Assembly: GCF_000316575.1 (NCBI RefSeq)
Contig: NC_019682.1
Span: forward strand, 6,001,501-6,065,500
DNA: 64,000 bases
DNA from: Calothrix sp. PCC 7507
GTDB taxonomy: Bacteria; Cyanobacteriota; Cyanobacteriia; Cyanobacteriales; Nostocaceae
Direction: 5' to 3'
The translations under genes and the position numbers were made by a program. Positions within the stretch are counted from its first letter, which is position 1; every line of letters starts with the position of its first letter. Of this stretch, positions 30,105 to 38,951 are shown piece after piece. The notes beneath the pieces are model-generated. The model made no database searches. It worked only from the letters and a program-made list of their open reading frames with translations, and was not told the DNA's origin.

Positions 30105-31760
30105 TCACTTTACAATAGCAACTGTCTCTCTACTGACCTGCACGCTAGCACTGTTAAACTGATTCACTTTCAACCAATCAGCAAGACGAATAGACAGGGC
30201 GATCAACATTAACGTGGAATTGGCATGACCTGTTGTGGGGAAGACAGAACTACCAGCAATAAAGAGTCCTTCAACACCATGTACCTGTCCATTTTCATCC
30301 ACTACCCCTTGTTTGGGATTAACCGACATTCGGGTAGTCCCAGTAGGATGCGCTCGATCAGTAAAGTTAGTCTGCCAATTTTCTTTAGCATCTAGCCACT
30401 CGGAGAGTTTGGGTTGAGGGAGTCCCAGCCGCTGAAACTCTTGATGGATTAAGTGAGCTAGTCGTCGTACTGTCTGCCGTTCCTGCTCACTGATTTTCCA
30501 ATTCAGCTGGGAAAGTGGCATTCCCAAAGCATCTGTGCGATTAGAGAGTGTCACCCGACTCTCTGGATCAGGTAGTTGCTCTACCAAACAAGTCAGGTAA
30601 ATTGCATCTGCCTTGGGAATAGGCGGACGATTTTGCACAAGCCGACGGTAAAATCCTTGAGCTATTGCCATCGGTTGCCTCAAAACAGCGATCGCATCCT
30701 CGTAGGCTTTTTTTGTTAACTGTTTGTTCTTAAACGCCGATTTGAGTTCTCGTAGGGCTGAAGCCGGATCATCTGATGCTGGTGGTACTTCTACAAAAGC
30801 CGCGCAATTGAGCAGCTGTTCTTGCTCCTGAATCTCTGAACTTAGAGCAATACCTTGGAGATAAGTGTGCCGTCCTTGCTGATCATCTAACCAGTAGTGT
30901 CCAAAACGATCCTGGAGTGAATCAGACTTTTTCTGATCGAAAGTGCCGACAATGGCGCCTGGATGATCCATGAGAAACCGACCCACCATGTCATTTTGAT
31001 TGCCCACACCATAGGGAACCGTGCGGTTGGAGGCTAACAGCAATCGAGCATTTTCAATGCCACCACAGCAGAGTAAAATCACCTTAGCTTTGATTTGCGC
31101 CCGCTTTTTCTCTAATGTACTGACTTCTACCGACTCAACACGGTTGCCAGCTTCGTTGGTATTAATGTGGGTGACATTCGCGTGCAGCAGAAAGTGGATG
31201 TTGGGGGCATCTGGAGCCTGGTTACGAAAGCGCACAGGTTCAGAGGAATAATTATTTTCTCGGCTAAACTGCCAAAACTGGGGTCTGACCAGTTTCTCGT
31301 TGAGAAGAGGGGTAGGACGCGGCACTTTGAACTGCTCCCAAAGTCGCTCATCGTAGCAATTGGGTCCAATTCTCAGATTTTCTCCAGCTCGCTCCAAATA
31401 ATTTTCCAAACTGTCGCGGGTGATAGGCCAGCCTGAGTAGGGAACCCAGGATCGCTGCTGAAAATCAATGTTGTCGAATGGCGCGCAACGCCCAGTCCAG
31501 ATATGCGATGTCCCCCCCAAAATCCGATAGCGAATAACATCCTGATTCATCACCCTGGGCGCACCAACACTTTCAATTTCGTAAAGTGATTGAGTATCAG
31601 GTTCATCTGACAAGCCACCGCTCTCGATCACCCAAACTTCAGTTTTCGTATTGGCAAACTCTTTAGCAATGGATAAACCCGCAAATCCACTACCTACAAT
31701 ACACAAATCTGTTTCAATTACTAAATCGTCTTCTAATTGCCTGAGATCATTAAATTTCAC
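30105..31760 (-). CDS. GMC-family FAD oxidoreductase
   Basis: A 551-residue flavoprotein. The FAD-binding motif is DLCIVGSGFAGLSIAKEF (about residues 18-35), YRILGGTSHIWTGR is the second conserved block, and the C-terminal GMC block appears as HPTGTTRMS followed by GLFIAGSSVFPTTGHANST, which includes the catalytic histidine region. GMC enzymes oxidise alcohols or sugars. Its place between polysaccharide loci suggests glycan or glycolipid oxidation, but the substrate is unknown. The 235 bp upstream resemble the leader of the methyltransferase at 47402, including the first codons (ATGAAATTTAA/ATGAAATTTAA-like). Confidence 0.88.
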   Translation of the reverse strand: MKFNDLRQLEDDLVIETDLCIVGSGFAGLSIAKEFANTKTEVWVIESGGLSDEPDTQSLYEIESVGAPRVMNQDVIRYRILGGTSHIWTGRCAPFDNIDFQQRSWVPYSGWPITRDSLENYLERAGENLRIGPNCYDERLWEQFKVPRPTPLLNEKLVRPQFWQFSRENNYSSEPVRFRNQAPDAPNIHFLLHANVTHINTNEAGNRVESVEVSTLEKKRAQIKAKVILLCCGGIENARLLLASNRTVPYGVGNQNDMVGRFLMDHPGAIVGTFDQKKSDSLQDRFGHYWLDDQQGRHTYLQGIALSSEIQEQEQLLNCAAFVEVPPASDDPASALRELKSAFKNKQLTKKAYEDAIAVLRQPMAIAQGFYRRLVQNRPPIPKADAIYLTCLVEQLPDPESRVTLSNRTDALGMPLSQLNWKISEQERQTVRRLAHLIHQEFQRLGLPQPKLSEWLDAKENWQTNFTDRAHPTGTTRMSVNPKQGVVDENGQVHGVEGLFIAGSSVFPTTGHANSTLMLIALSIRLADWLKVNQFNSASVQVSRETVAIVK

Positions 31761-32000
31761 GTTGATAGTCTCCTAAGCTTTCCCTAAACCGCCCTAAATA
31801 AGGGATGCACCTTCACTTTGTTCTGAGGTTTTCCAAAAACTCATCATATTCAGATGAAAGAGAGCTGATCGCACCTATTACTAAACCTGAATTCATGTTT
31901 ACAGGTACGAGCTTGTAGAAACATTATGATGGGAGAATTGTAAACTTAGTGTATGGAATACGTAAAAAAACAATGAAACTACGAAAAATTACGGAGATAC
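31761..32000 (-). promoter_or_regulatory. Conserved upstream leader shared with 48059-48310 (copy A)
   Basis: Read toward the GMC gene, this stretch resembles the region before the gene at 47402 along about 240 bp. The most distal block (31935-31994) aligns without gaps to 48244-48303 at about 49 of 60 positions, with CTACGAAAAATTACGG identical. A second block with TTCTGAGG and a third next to the start codon (AAATTTCACGTT on the + strand) are also shared. The function is inferred: a common promoter plus a long 5' untranslated region. Confidence 0.6.
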
Positions 32001-32508
32001 AGGGAGATAGAAACAAGAAGATAACCCAGCTTGTGGAATAGCTTCATCAAAAAAGAGGGCAAATTTACCCTCTAGAGACTATCAAGATTCAGTTCCGCCC
32101 GAAAATTCTCTCAATTAAGCATTATTTAGGGATTTCCGGGAAAATAAAATACCAATTTTTCGGGTGTGTGATGCGGCGATAATACATTGAGTTGAGCGAT
32201 AGATGATTTTGTAGCGTCACGCATCGGTGATGGTTGTGGCTACTCAATTAGTACACTATTAATCAGCCAGTCCCTTACCTAAGGGGGGAAATCTAGTTCC
32301 CACCCCTTGCATCGGCTACGGTGTACACATAAGTACTATCTGAAAGGATTTCAAGCGTTATAGACCCCTTAAATTGTCATTACAAGTGGAGCGTTCGCGT
32401 CTCGTAGAGAAGTAATACCAAATTAAAAAAAGAATGCGACAGATGGGTAGGGGCACGGCACCCATAAACTATCGATTTTCCCGAAAGTCTATGGAAGCCG
32501 TGCCCGTA
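32001..32508. other. Intergenic region with palindromes beside IS110 copy 2
   Basis: No gene is seen in this stretch. It contains a GAGCGTTCGCGTCTCGTAGA-type cyanobacterial repeat at about 32383-32409. An inverted repeat lies at its end: GGGCACGGC at 32451-32459 pairs with GCCGTGCCC at 32497-32505, 3 bp from the IS110 boundary at 32509. Some IS110 relatives insert next to palindromic repeats, which would suit this position. Confidence 0.5.
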
Positions 32509-32530
32509 CTGTAGATACTGTCTTGATTCG

Positions 32531-33502
32531 TCAAGAGGCATGAGCGAGATAATCAGGGTCAAAAGGCTTTTGGGATTTTAAAATCGCAAAAGCAAAATGC
32601 AAGAGCTTACGCATAACAGCACCAAGGACTTGCATTTTGACCTTGCCACGGTCAAGTAATCGCTGTGCAAATAATTTCAGCAAAGGATTATGGCGCATAG
32701 CAGCGACAGCAGGCATATAAAGTGCCTTTCGGAGTCGGGCATTGCCAATTCGCGATAAGTGAGACTTAGCTTGTACCGAAGAACCACTAGAACGTTCTTG
32801 GGGAGTTAAGCCAGCATGAGCAGCTAACTGGCGAGCGTTGCGGTATTGTTCAAGACAACCGATTTCGGTTAACAGCACAGCCGCAGTCTGCTCACCAATA
32901 CCAGGGATTGAGGTTAAAAGGTCGCGCTTGGCCTTCAAATCAGGATGGCGCTCAAAGTGGTCGTGAATCAGTTGTTTCACCTGGACAATCAGCTGTTTTA
33001 ACTGCTCTAAATGAGACTCAATTAAAGCGGCAACAGTGGGTGTGGCAGTTTCTAACCGATTCTGCTCCTGTTGGTACATGTCCGTGAGCGATTCTAAACG
33101 ACGAAGGAGCGCTTGAAGCTCTTTCACCTCAACTGGTAAAGGAGTCCAAAGTTCTGGGGCAATCGCCAGACAAAAACGCGCAATCACTGCGGCATCTACT
33201 TTGTCCGTCTTAGTACGAAGTAGTTCGCTCTTGGCAAATCCTTTAATGCGGGATGGATTGACCACACTGACTTTGTGACCATTCTCCACTAAAAACTCTG
33301 CCAATGCTTCGCCATAGGTGCTTGTCGCTTCCATGCAGCCATGAACTTGAGTCGCTCCTTGTTTGATGAGCCAGTTTTGTAGGTTAACAAAACCTTCTGG
33401 ATTGTTTTTAAAGACTTTGGATTTTGTGGTTTGGTTCTCCAGTATCAAAGTCACATGAAAATCTTTTTTACTGATATCGATACCGAGAACTATTTTTGAC
33501 AT
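32531..33502 (-). CDS. IS110-family transposase (DEDD), copy 2
   Basis: A 323-residue protein with the same domains as copy 1: RuvC-like N-terminus VLGIDISKKDF, TKTDKVDAAVIA, and the C-terminal TSIPGIGEQTAAVLL and SSGSSV stretches. All visible residue differences lie between positions 43 and 51 (VNLQNWLI here). At the DNA level about eight substitutions fall within 33362-33386 while the rest appears identical. This clustering suggests conversion with a third, more diverged copy elsewhere. Confidence 0.95.
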   Translation of the reverse strand: MSKIVLGIDISKKDFHVTLILENQTTKSKVFKNNPEGFVNLQNWLIKQGATQVHGCMEATSTYGEALAEFLVENGHKVSVVNPSRIKGFAKSELLRTKTDKVDAAVIARFCLAIAPELWTPLPVEVKELQALLRRLESLTDMYQQEQNRLETATPTVAALIESHLEQLKQLIVQVKQLIHDHFERHPDLKAKRDLLTSIPGIGEQTAAVLLTEIGCLEQYRNARQLAAHAGLTPQERSSGSSVQAKSHLSRIGNARLRKALYMPAVAAMRHNPLLKLFAQRLLDRGKVKMQVLGAVMRKLLHFAFAILKSQKPFDPDYLAHAS

Positions 33503-33771
33503 GAGACATTTCCTCCACAGTTAATTTCTACAATAGAAGAACTGATGAATTGCATCTACTATCCTTGTGAATGCAGACTTTCCCAATATTTGGGGTCTAA
33601 GATACTGTCCAGTCTCTACAATTCAATTCGATTTCACCGATACAGGTTGCCAATCTACGTTACAGACTTTTGTATGGTCTCAGGGGCGGGGCAGCTTGAC
33701 CTGGTATTACCAGTCCTCCAAAAAGAATTGTGTCGTTAAACTAGTACAGGACGGCGGAAATAAACCGAGTA

Positions 33772-34485
33772 TTAAACAGCCAAAACTTTACCCTTATATG
33801 TCCACTTGAAAGGTTTAGCCATTGTTTGATTAAAGTAGTCAATAAAAGCAAGAATTCTAGTTTTGAGATCATCCTGACTCTGGAAACTGGCTCTTCTTAG
33901 TAACTTCCGTACCAAAATACTAAACCAAATTTCAATTTGGTTGAGCCAAGAAGAATGTAGTGGTGTGTAATGGAAAACGATTTGATGTGTGGGGTCACTT
34001 AAAAAAGCTGCACGAGATTTCATTGATTTGAGGATGCCACTTTTACCCTTAATGCCAAGGTTGATGTTTAAACCTTCAATTTGTGCAACAAAACGAACTA
34101 AGGACTCCGATTGATGAGTGTTCAGGCAATCCATAATTAAATGCCATTTTTTCGCATTGGGGTCAGTGGCAATAGTTTGATGAATATGAAAGATAAAATC
34201 AACTTCTGTTCTGGAATCTCCACAAGTTGGTCTGATAATTTGACCAGTGGCAACATCGAAACTGGCTATCAAGGTTTGCGTACCGTGACGAATATATTCA
34301 AATTCCCTTCTTTCAACTTTGCCCGGTCGCATTGGTAAGTCTTTTTCTATGCGCTCAGTAGCTTGAATACCTGTCATCTCATCAATAGATATTGTGCGTT
34401 CCCCCTTTAGATGACGGTCAATCGCATTTAAATACAAATCTGTAATATCTTCAACTTTTGCATCAAATTTTTCATCCAGGGGGGG
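33772..34485 (-). CDS. IS630 transposase, C-terminal DDE part (second frame)
   Basis: The DDE catalytic part. After the C8 run it reads LDEKFDAKVEDITDLYLNAI, then TISIDEMTGIQATER with the first Asp, WHLIMDCLNTHQSE with the second, and HYTPLHSSWLNQIEIWFSIL with the final Glu. This matches the IS630 D-D-E pattern. It lacks its own natural start: an ATG exists at 34437, but the conserved region begins earlier. The protein is complete only if joined to the upstream frame by a +1 shift or by slippage that removes one C. Confidence 0.85.
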   Translation of the reverse strand, partial: PPLDEKFDAKVEDITDLYLNAIDRHLKGERTISIDEMTGIQATERIEKDLPMRPGKVERREFEYIRHGTQTLIASFDVATGQIIRPTCGDSRTEVDFIFHIHQTIATDPNAKKWHLIMDCLNTHQSESLVRFVAQIEGLNINLGIKGKSGILKSMKSRAAFLSDPTHQIVFHYTPLHSSWLNQIEIWFSILVRKLLRRASFQSQDDLKTRILAFIDYFNQTMAKPFKWTYKGKVLAV

Positions 34486-34996
34486 GAGTCAGCCAGTACC
34501 GACTTTGGTGTGGCTTCAATTGAGCTTCTTCTAATAGTCTTCCCACATGGCGAACAGATATACTTTCGATAATCCCTTGTTTTGTAATTTCATCTGTCAG
34601 TTCTCTAGATGTCCAGTGACTTATTGTCCGACCGTAATCTTCTGGCGGCGAACAGGCAAGCGCAAACAACTCTATTACTTGTTCCATGCTAAATTTTACT
34701 GGTGCGCCAGTACGCTCTTGATCTTGTAATCTTTGAAAAGCTGATAATTTTGCTCCCTCTGTCTCCAACCATCGCTTTCGCCATAAACGAGTCATATCTA
34801 GACTAATCTCTAATATTCGAGCAATTTCGCCGTTATTTTTCCCTGATGATGCCAGAAGAATAATTTTGGCTCGGATGACGATTTGCTGTGCTGTCTTATG
34901 TCCCTTTATCAACTCTTGTAGTTCATTCTGCTCACTATCACTCAAACTTAATTCTTTTGGAGCTAATCTTGCCATACCCTGATTCTTTGTCACCAA
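34472..34996 (-). CDS. IS630 transposase, N-terminal helix-turn-helix part (first frame)
   Basis: A 174-residue product carrying the DNA-binding part: SEQNELQELIKGHKTAQQIV, then KNNGEIARILEISLDMTRLW as the helix-turn-helix and VRHVGRLLEEAQLKPHQSRYW at the end of a second HTH. It stops shortly after WLTPPPG because a run of eight C (plus strand G8 at 34479-34486) puts TGA in frame. With seven C the reading would continue WLTPPLDEKFD into the DDE part. It is either a programmed-frameshift element or a fresh inactivating indel. Confidence 0.85.
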   Translation of the reverse strand: MVTKNQGMARLAPKELSLSDSEQNELQELIKGHKTAQQIVIRAKIILLASSGKNNGEIARILEISLDMTRLWRKRWLETEGAKLSAFQRLQDQERTGAPVKFSMEQVIELFALACSPPEDYGRTISHWTSRELTDEITKQGIIESISVRHVGRLLEEAQLKPHQSRYWLTPPPG

Positions 34997-35236
34997 ACAA
35001 AGCTTTTCATCTACTGACTTAATTATCCCATATAATACTCGGCTTACTTCCGCCGTCTTGTACTAGTACAGACAACATTTAAGTTTTTTGAACTGCATTC
35101 TCAAGTCAAGTCTTTGCTCTACATCACAGTGAAAGCTATTTACTCGGTTCCTTGGGATCTTCTATTTAAGATACAAGGGGCGGGGAAACCCCGCCCTCGA
35201 TTGTATTGCATTCGACCGAAAACCGCTGTATATATT

Positions 35237-36115
35237 TCACAAGCAATTGAATCTAGGAGCGTTGATTATCTTTTCATCTATTAGATCTAAGATTTTACTG
35301 TCTCTACTAATGTCAAACTTTCTGGCAAACAACGCACTAGTACCATTCTGTAGAAATTCAAAATCTTCCACACCTAGAACTGCCGGTCGAGTAGGATTTG
35401 CTCTAGTAAAATCCACATATCTCAAGCTATTGTCGATAATATCTTCTTTAAAAGGTGAATTCATAATCATAGAATGAAAAAACAATTCATCAGGGATAAA
35501 TGTATATTTAAAATAGTTTACAAAGCCTGGATTATCTCTCATAAACTTCGTCATCCAATTAATACAATCTCTAGATAGAGTCCACCATTGTGAGCCACCG
35601 TAAGGAGAAAAGTTATTTGGAAACTTTCGCCTAATTGGTAGATGAATAACTCTACTCCTGAAGAAAAGATGTAAATCTTTTGCTCTACTGATTGGTTCAA
35701 ATGGTGGGGGATGATCACTCCACTCATTCTCTTCCTCAAGTGAGAAGCAATTTATAAACTGTTTTCCTCTATTTTTCTCTAAAAAAGATTCAATATGAGA
35801 TATACTTTTGATAGGGTAATCCTGTCCGGACAACAGAAAAACATAATCAAACTCAATACCAGATGTTACAAGTGTTTCTAAACAAGAAATTGTTCCTCTA
35901 ACAATACTAAATTGTCCCCATCGACACTTGTATCTCTTTGGCACGAAGTGGACATTCTCAAAGGATGAAAGACATTTTTTAGATTCTTCTAAAAGCGTTG
36001 TAGCGCGGGCATCAAGGTGAATAAAAAAATGACTTTCCTCGTTATTTAAGGCATTGACTAAGCGTGCCAACTGTTCTGGTAGCTTATGTGCCAACATGAG
36101 ATATGCGATTTTCAT
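35237..36115 (-). CDS. GT14-family beta-1,6-N-acetylglucosaminyltransferase-like protein
   Basis: A 292-residue protein related to core-2/I-branching enzymes and peptide O-xylosyltransferases. It begins KIAYLMLAHKLPEQLARLV, followed by FFIHLDARAT, FDYVFLLSGQDYPIKS, GGSQWWTLSRDC and FIPDELFFHSMIMNS, all typical of bacterial GT14 proteins. It is the 3'-most gene of the minus-strand polysaccharide locus, 247 nt after the GT61-like gene. Probable role: adding a GlcNAc or xylose branch to the exopolysaccharide. Confidence 0.9.
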   Translation of the reverse strand: MKIAYLMLAHKLPEQLARLVNALNNEESHFFIHLDARATTLLEESKKCLSSFENVHFVPKRYKCRWGQFSIVRGTISCLETLVTSGIEFDYVFLLSGQDYPIKSISHIESFLEKNRGKQFINCFSLEEENEWSDHPPPFEPISRAKDLHLFFRSRVIHLPIRRKFPNNFSPYGGSQWWTLSRDCINWMTKFMRDNPGFVNYFKYTFIPDELFFHSMIMNSPFKEDIIDNSLRYVDFTRANPTRPAVLGVEDFEFLQNGTSALFARKFDISRDSKILDLIDEKIINAPRFNCL

Positions 36116-36362
36116 TTCTTAATTTGACCTCCTTTTATATCAAAAATAAATTATATCTATTATTCGCGCAAAGTGAACATTCTAGAAATATAAAAGATAC
36201 TTTTGTGACTCTTATAAAAGCAATTTAGTATGGGGACTAAAGTGAATAAAAATGCCTCTTACTGTTATTTATCGATTAATTAAGCTTTCATTTTACCAGT
36301 GAATGCACTGAAGATTAGAGTATCTAGTTTACCTACAATCTGCTGTAATTAACCATAACTTT

Positions 36363-37610
36363 TCAAACATCCTCTAATATCTCTGCTAAAGCAACTACAA
36401 TTTTCTCAAAATTTTCTGGTAAGTCTTCAAAATCAGCTACAACACTGACATGATTTAGACCAGAAACCTCTGCCAACCTTATAAAATAAGGAGGGAGGTT
36501 TGTCGTTGGTGAAAATTCAACTACTAAAGTATCAGGATTGCAAAACAATAGATTAGAAAATGCAGCACCATGCGGTCCTGCAAATACTTTACAACTACGG
36601 CAAACAGATATTACTTCTTCAGGTGACAAACTTGAGAAACAAACTTTCTCAAATTTGGGAAAGCGTTGTAGTAATTCTTCCTCCCAAGCAAATACTCTTC
36701 TGTTTACTCCTGCAGGGTTAATATCGGCACGACTAGCCCAAATCCAGCGGTTTCCCTGTCCTGAAGGATGAGCATCCAAAAGGCTCCTGAGGGCTGAGAT
36801 ACTCCATTTTGTTGGTTGCGCGTCTGCTACTACAGATGATGTAAACAATAGCTGCTCACACTGATAGTGCGTCAGCGGCCTATGATTTATATAAATTACT
36901 TTCTCAAGAGGTATTCCTGAACGCTCAAGCCATTTCTTTCTCCATCTTTCTTCATTACCGTTTACCAAAAAGTGATCGACTGACTTTAACAGGTGTTGAC
37001 TGAGAAATATCTTTGGTAAAGACTGATGGAAAAAGTGATAAAAGGAATCTCCACCTAAAGTTGCCAGACTTAATGATATACCTTCAAGATATGTTGTATC
37101 TATAGTTTGGGATGACAAGAATACAGTCTGGTTTCGAGATGATTCGTACCAATTATGTGTTACTTCTTTAACAGCTAACCGTGAAGCTACATCATATATG
37201 ATCAGAAAATCAGCTTGTGGACAAATAACTCCTCCTCGGAAGAGTGAATAAATAATCCGAGGAGGTTCAGGGAATATACCTGTCGCCAGGAAACGGGAGC
37301 GATTGGCAACTGTTCTACTGACTATTTTCTGAGTTAAGCTAACAGGAGGATTTTGATATTCAACCGACTTCGTACTTTCTTGGTAAACAATACCTGTAAC
37401 CGACTCTGGATAATCAAGCCCATACGGATTTTCCTCATTATGAGCCAGGCTAGAAATATACTCAAATGATGCTAAATCATAGGGACCAGTACCAATGATG
37501 AAATTAATGCTGCGCTTAATTTCTTTAAACCACTGCCTAAAAATTCTCGGCACCAAAGTTTGTTTAATTTTTTCAAAAAACGTCTTCATGGCATGGCGAT
37601 CCTCAATCAT
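36363..37610 (-). CDS. GT61-family (DUF563) glycosyltransferase
   Basis: A 415-residue protein. Family segments are LATLGGDSFYHFFHQSLPKI near residue 180, and CKVFAGPHGAAFSNLLFCNP followed by LVVEFSP near 340-365, the usual nucleotide-binding end of GT61/DUF563. Enzymes of this family transfer xylose, arabinose or GlcNAc in plants and are common in bacterial glycan loci. The first ATG is at 37610; the ATG at 37589 has a better-placed GAGGAT and could be the real start. It lies 8 nt behind the Wzy-like gene. Confidence 0.86.
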   Translation of the reverse strand: MIEDRHAMKTFFEKIKQTLVPRIFRQWFKEIKRSINFIIGTGPYDLASFEYISSLAHNEENPYGLDYPESVTGIVYQESTKSVEYQNPPVSLTQKIVSRTVANRSRFLATGIFPEPPRIIYSLFRGGVICPQADFLIIYDVASRLAVKEVTHNWYESSRNQTVFLSSQTIDTTYLEGISLSLATLGGDSFYHFFHQSLPKIFLSQHLLKSVDHFLVNGNEERWRKKWLERSGIPLEKVIYINHRPLTHYQCEQLLFTSSVVADAQPTKWSISALRSLLDAHPSGQGNRWIWASRADINPAGVNRRVFAWEEELLQRFPKFEKVCFSSLSPEEVISVCRSCKVFAGPHGAAFSNLLFCNPDTLVVEFSPTTNLPPYFIRLAEVSGLNHVSVVADFEDLPENFEKIVVALAEILEDV

Positions 37611-37618
37611 TTATTTAC

Positions 37619-38842
37619 TTAATTGCCAAATTGCCTTCGTTGCTTCACAGTTAAAACAACTGTGACATAAAGAACCCAATACACATTTGTTATCCGTAGC
37701 AGATAACTCTCTGTCATATTATTCATTACTAGAAATAGCAGGAAAAATAAAGGCCAAATGTCCTCTGATTTTTTAGTTGCATAAGCCCGTTTTAATGCCC
37801 AAACAAAAGCTGTAATCAAACTAACGAAAAAAAGCGAGAATCCAACTAAACCCACATCAAGTCCTAAATCTAAGAAGCCATTGTGTCCGTGGGGTGCAAC
37901 GAAATTACTCGCGACTGATTCACCTGCTTGCACTGCATATTGACTTCCTGGTTTCCAAAATGCACCACGTCCATAACCTAACCACGGGTTCTCCTGCAAT
38001 TTAGAAATGATGTAATTCCATAAAGGTGTTCTGCCCGTAAAAGTTGGATCTTTACCAAAATCAGTTACTATGGTGACCCAGTTCATAAAAAGAAATGTAG
38101 CAACGCATCCGAAGAGTAGAATAAATATATCTAAGAAAAGTACACTAATTTTGCCCTGCCACTTGAACCTACGAAAAAACAAGAACACTAATATAATTAG
38201 ACTGAAAATTATCAGAGAACTTCCTGAATAAGAAAGTAATATTAAAACTATAGACAAACTAAATCCCAACCACTTATATAAACGATTTTCCGAGCGATTA
38301 ATAGGCAGCAGTAAAAAAGCAAAAGCACTCATCACCATCATGCTGCCAAGAGTATTTTTATAGTCGTATATTCCTTTCCATGCTCCTGGGTGATCTGCAC
38401 CATGCTTGCCAATAGAAGGTAGTCCCAGTGCAAAAATAGTACTGAGCAAAGCTCCTATACCAAATGTCAAAGCAATTAGTTTTACCTGTTCTCTCAAACT
38501 AAATCTTGTAGCAAAATATAAACCAAAAGATGTCATTTGCCAGACTTCTCGGCTATCAAGAAGAGTTGACATCTTATAGTCTGACCAGATAAATGATATT
38601 AAAACTATTGCTGTAAAAATCCAGAGAACCTTATCTCGACTAGCTGTAAGTAGAGCTTTTTTCCAGTTGAAGCAAATGATCGCGCTGGCAGTAATCCAAA
38701 TAAAATACCTAATTATTGTGAGCACAGAATCAGGAATTAGGCCTGATGAGGTTGTCGTTGCGCCTATGCCGAAACCACCCGTAAAGAAGGTTAAGCTAAA
38801 AACAACGAATACTATTTCAGAAATCTCTAGAAATTTTTTCAT
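37619..38842 (-). CDS. O-antigen polymerase/ligase-like membrane protein (Wzy/WaaL family)
   Basis: A 407-residue polytopic protein with about eleven membrane segments. A large loop after the middle holds GRTPLWNYIISKLQENPWLG and then APHGHNGFLDLGLDVGLVG. The first is a typical Wzy_C/O-antigen-ligase signature and the second carries the loop histidine important in WaaL. In a locus with a Wzc-like kinase it most likely polymerises lipid-linked repeat units in the periplasm. No Wzx flippase was found in this window. Confidence 0.9.
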   Translation of the reverse strand: MKKFLEISEIVFVVFSLTFFTGGFGIGATTTSSGLIPDSVLTIIRYFIWITASAIICFNWKKALLTASRDKVLWIFTAIVLISFIWSDYKMSTLLDSREVWQMTSFGLYFATRFSLREQVKLIALTFGIGALLSTIFALGLPSIGKHGADHPGAWKGIYDYKNTLGSMMVMSAFAFLLLPINRSENRLYKWLGFSLSIVLILLSYSGSSLIIFSLIILVFLFFRRFKWQGKISVLFLDIFILLFGCVATFLFMNWVTIVTDFGKDPTFTGRTPLWNYIISKLQENPWLGYGRGAFWKPGSQYAVQAGESVASNFVAPHGHNGFLDLGLDVGLVGFSLFFVSLITAFVWALKRAYATKKSEDIWPLFFLLFLVMNNMTESYLLRITNVYWVLYVTVVLTVKQRRQFGN

Positions 38843-38951
38843 AGTTTTATTTAGTTTTAATTAAAAATAAAAAAGTAGTAATTCTATCCAAGAGTTAATT
38901 TAAAAATGATACCATTAACTAATGGCTATACTTAATATCTTTATCTCAGGT

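Larger units (their letters stand above)
33744..35063 (-). mobile_element. IS630-family insertion sequence (1320 bp)
   Basis: Bounded by TA at 33742-33743 and 35064-35065, the target duplication expected for IS630/Tc1 elements. The ends are inverted repeats of about 31 bp with three mismatches: GTACAGGACGGCGGAAATAA on the left and, in reverse complement, GTACAAGACGGCGGAAGTAA on the right. It carries a transposase in two frames on the minus strand. Removing it restores a continuous IS110 copy, which proves the order of the insertions. Confidence 0.92.
32509..35203 (-). mobile_element. IS110-family insertion sequence, copy 2, interrupted by IS630
   Basis: The parts 32509-33743 and 35066-35203 match copy 1 (26087-27459) and are separated by an IS630-family element at 33744-35063 with a duplicated TA. 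The transposase frame is intact; the break lies about 240 bp upstream of its start, in or next to the non-coding end. One substitution separates the copies right after the junction and two near 27435-27460. Confidence 0.85.
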
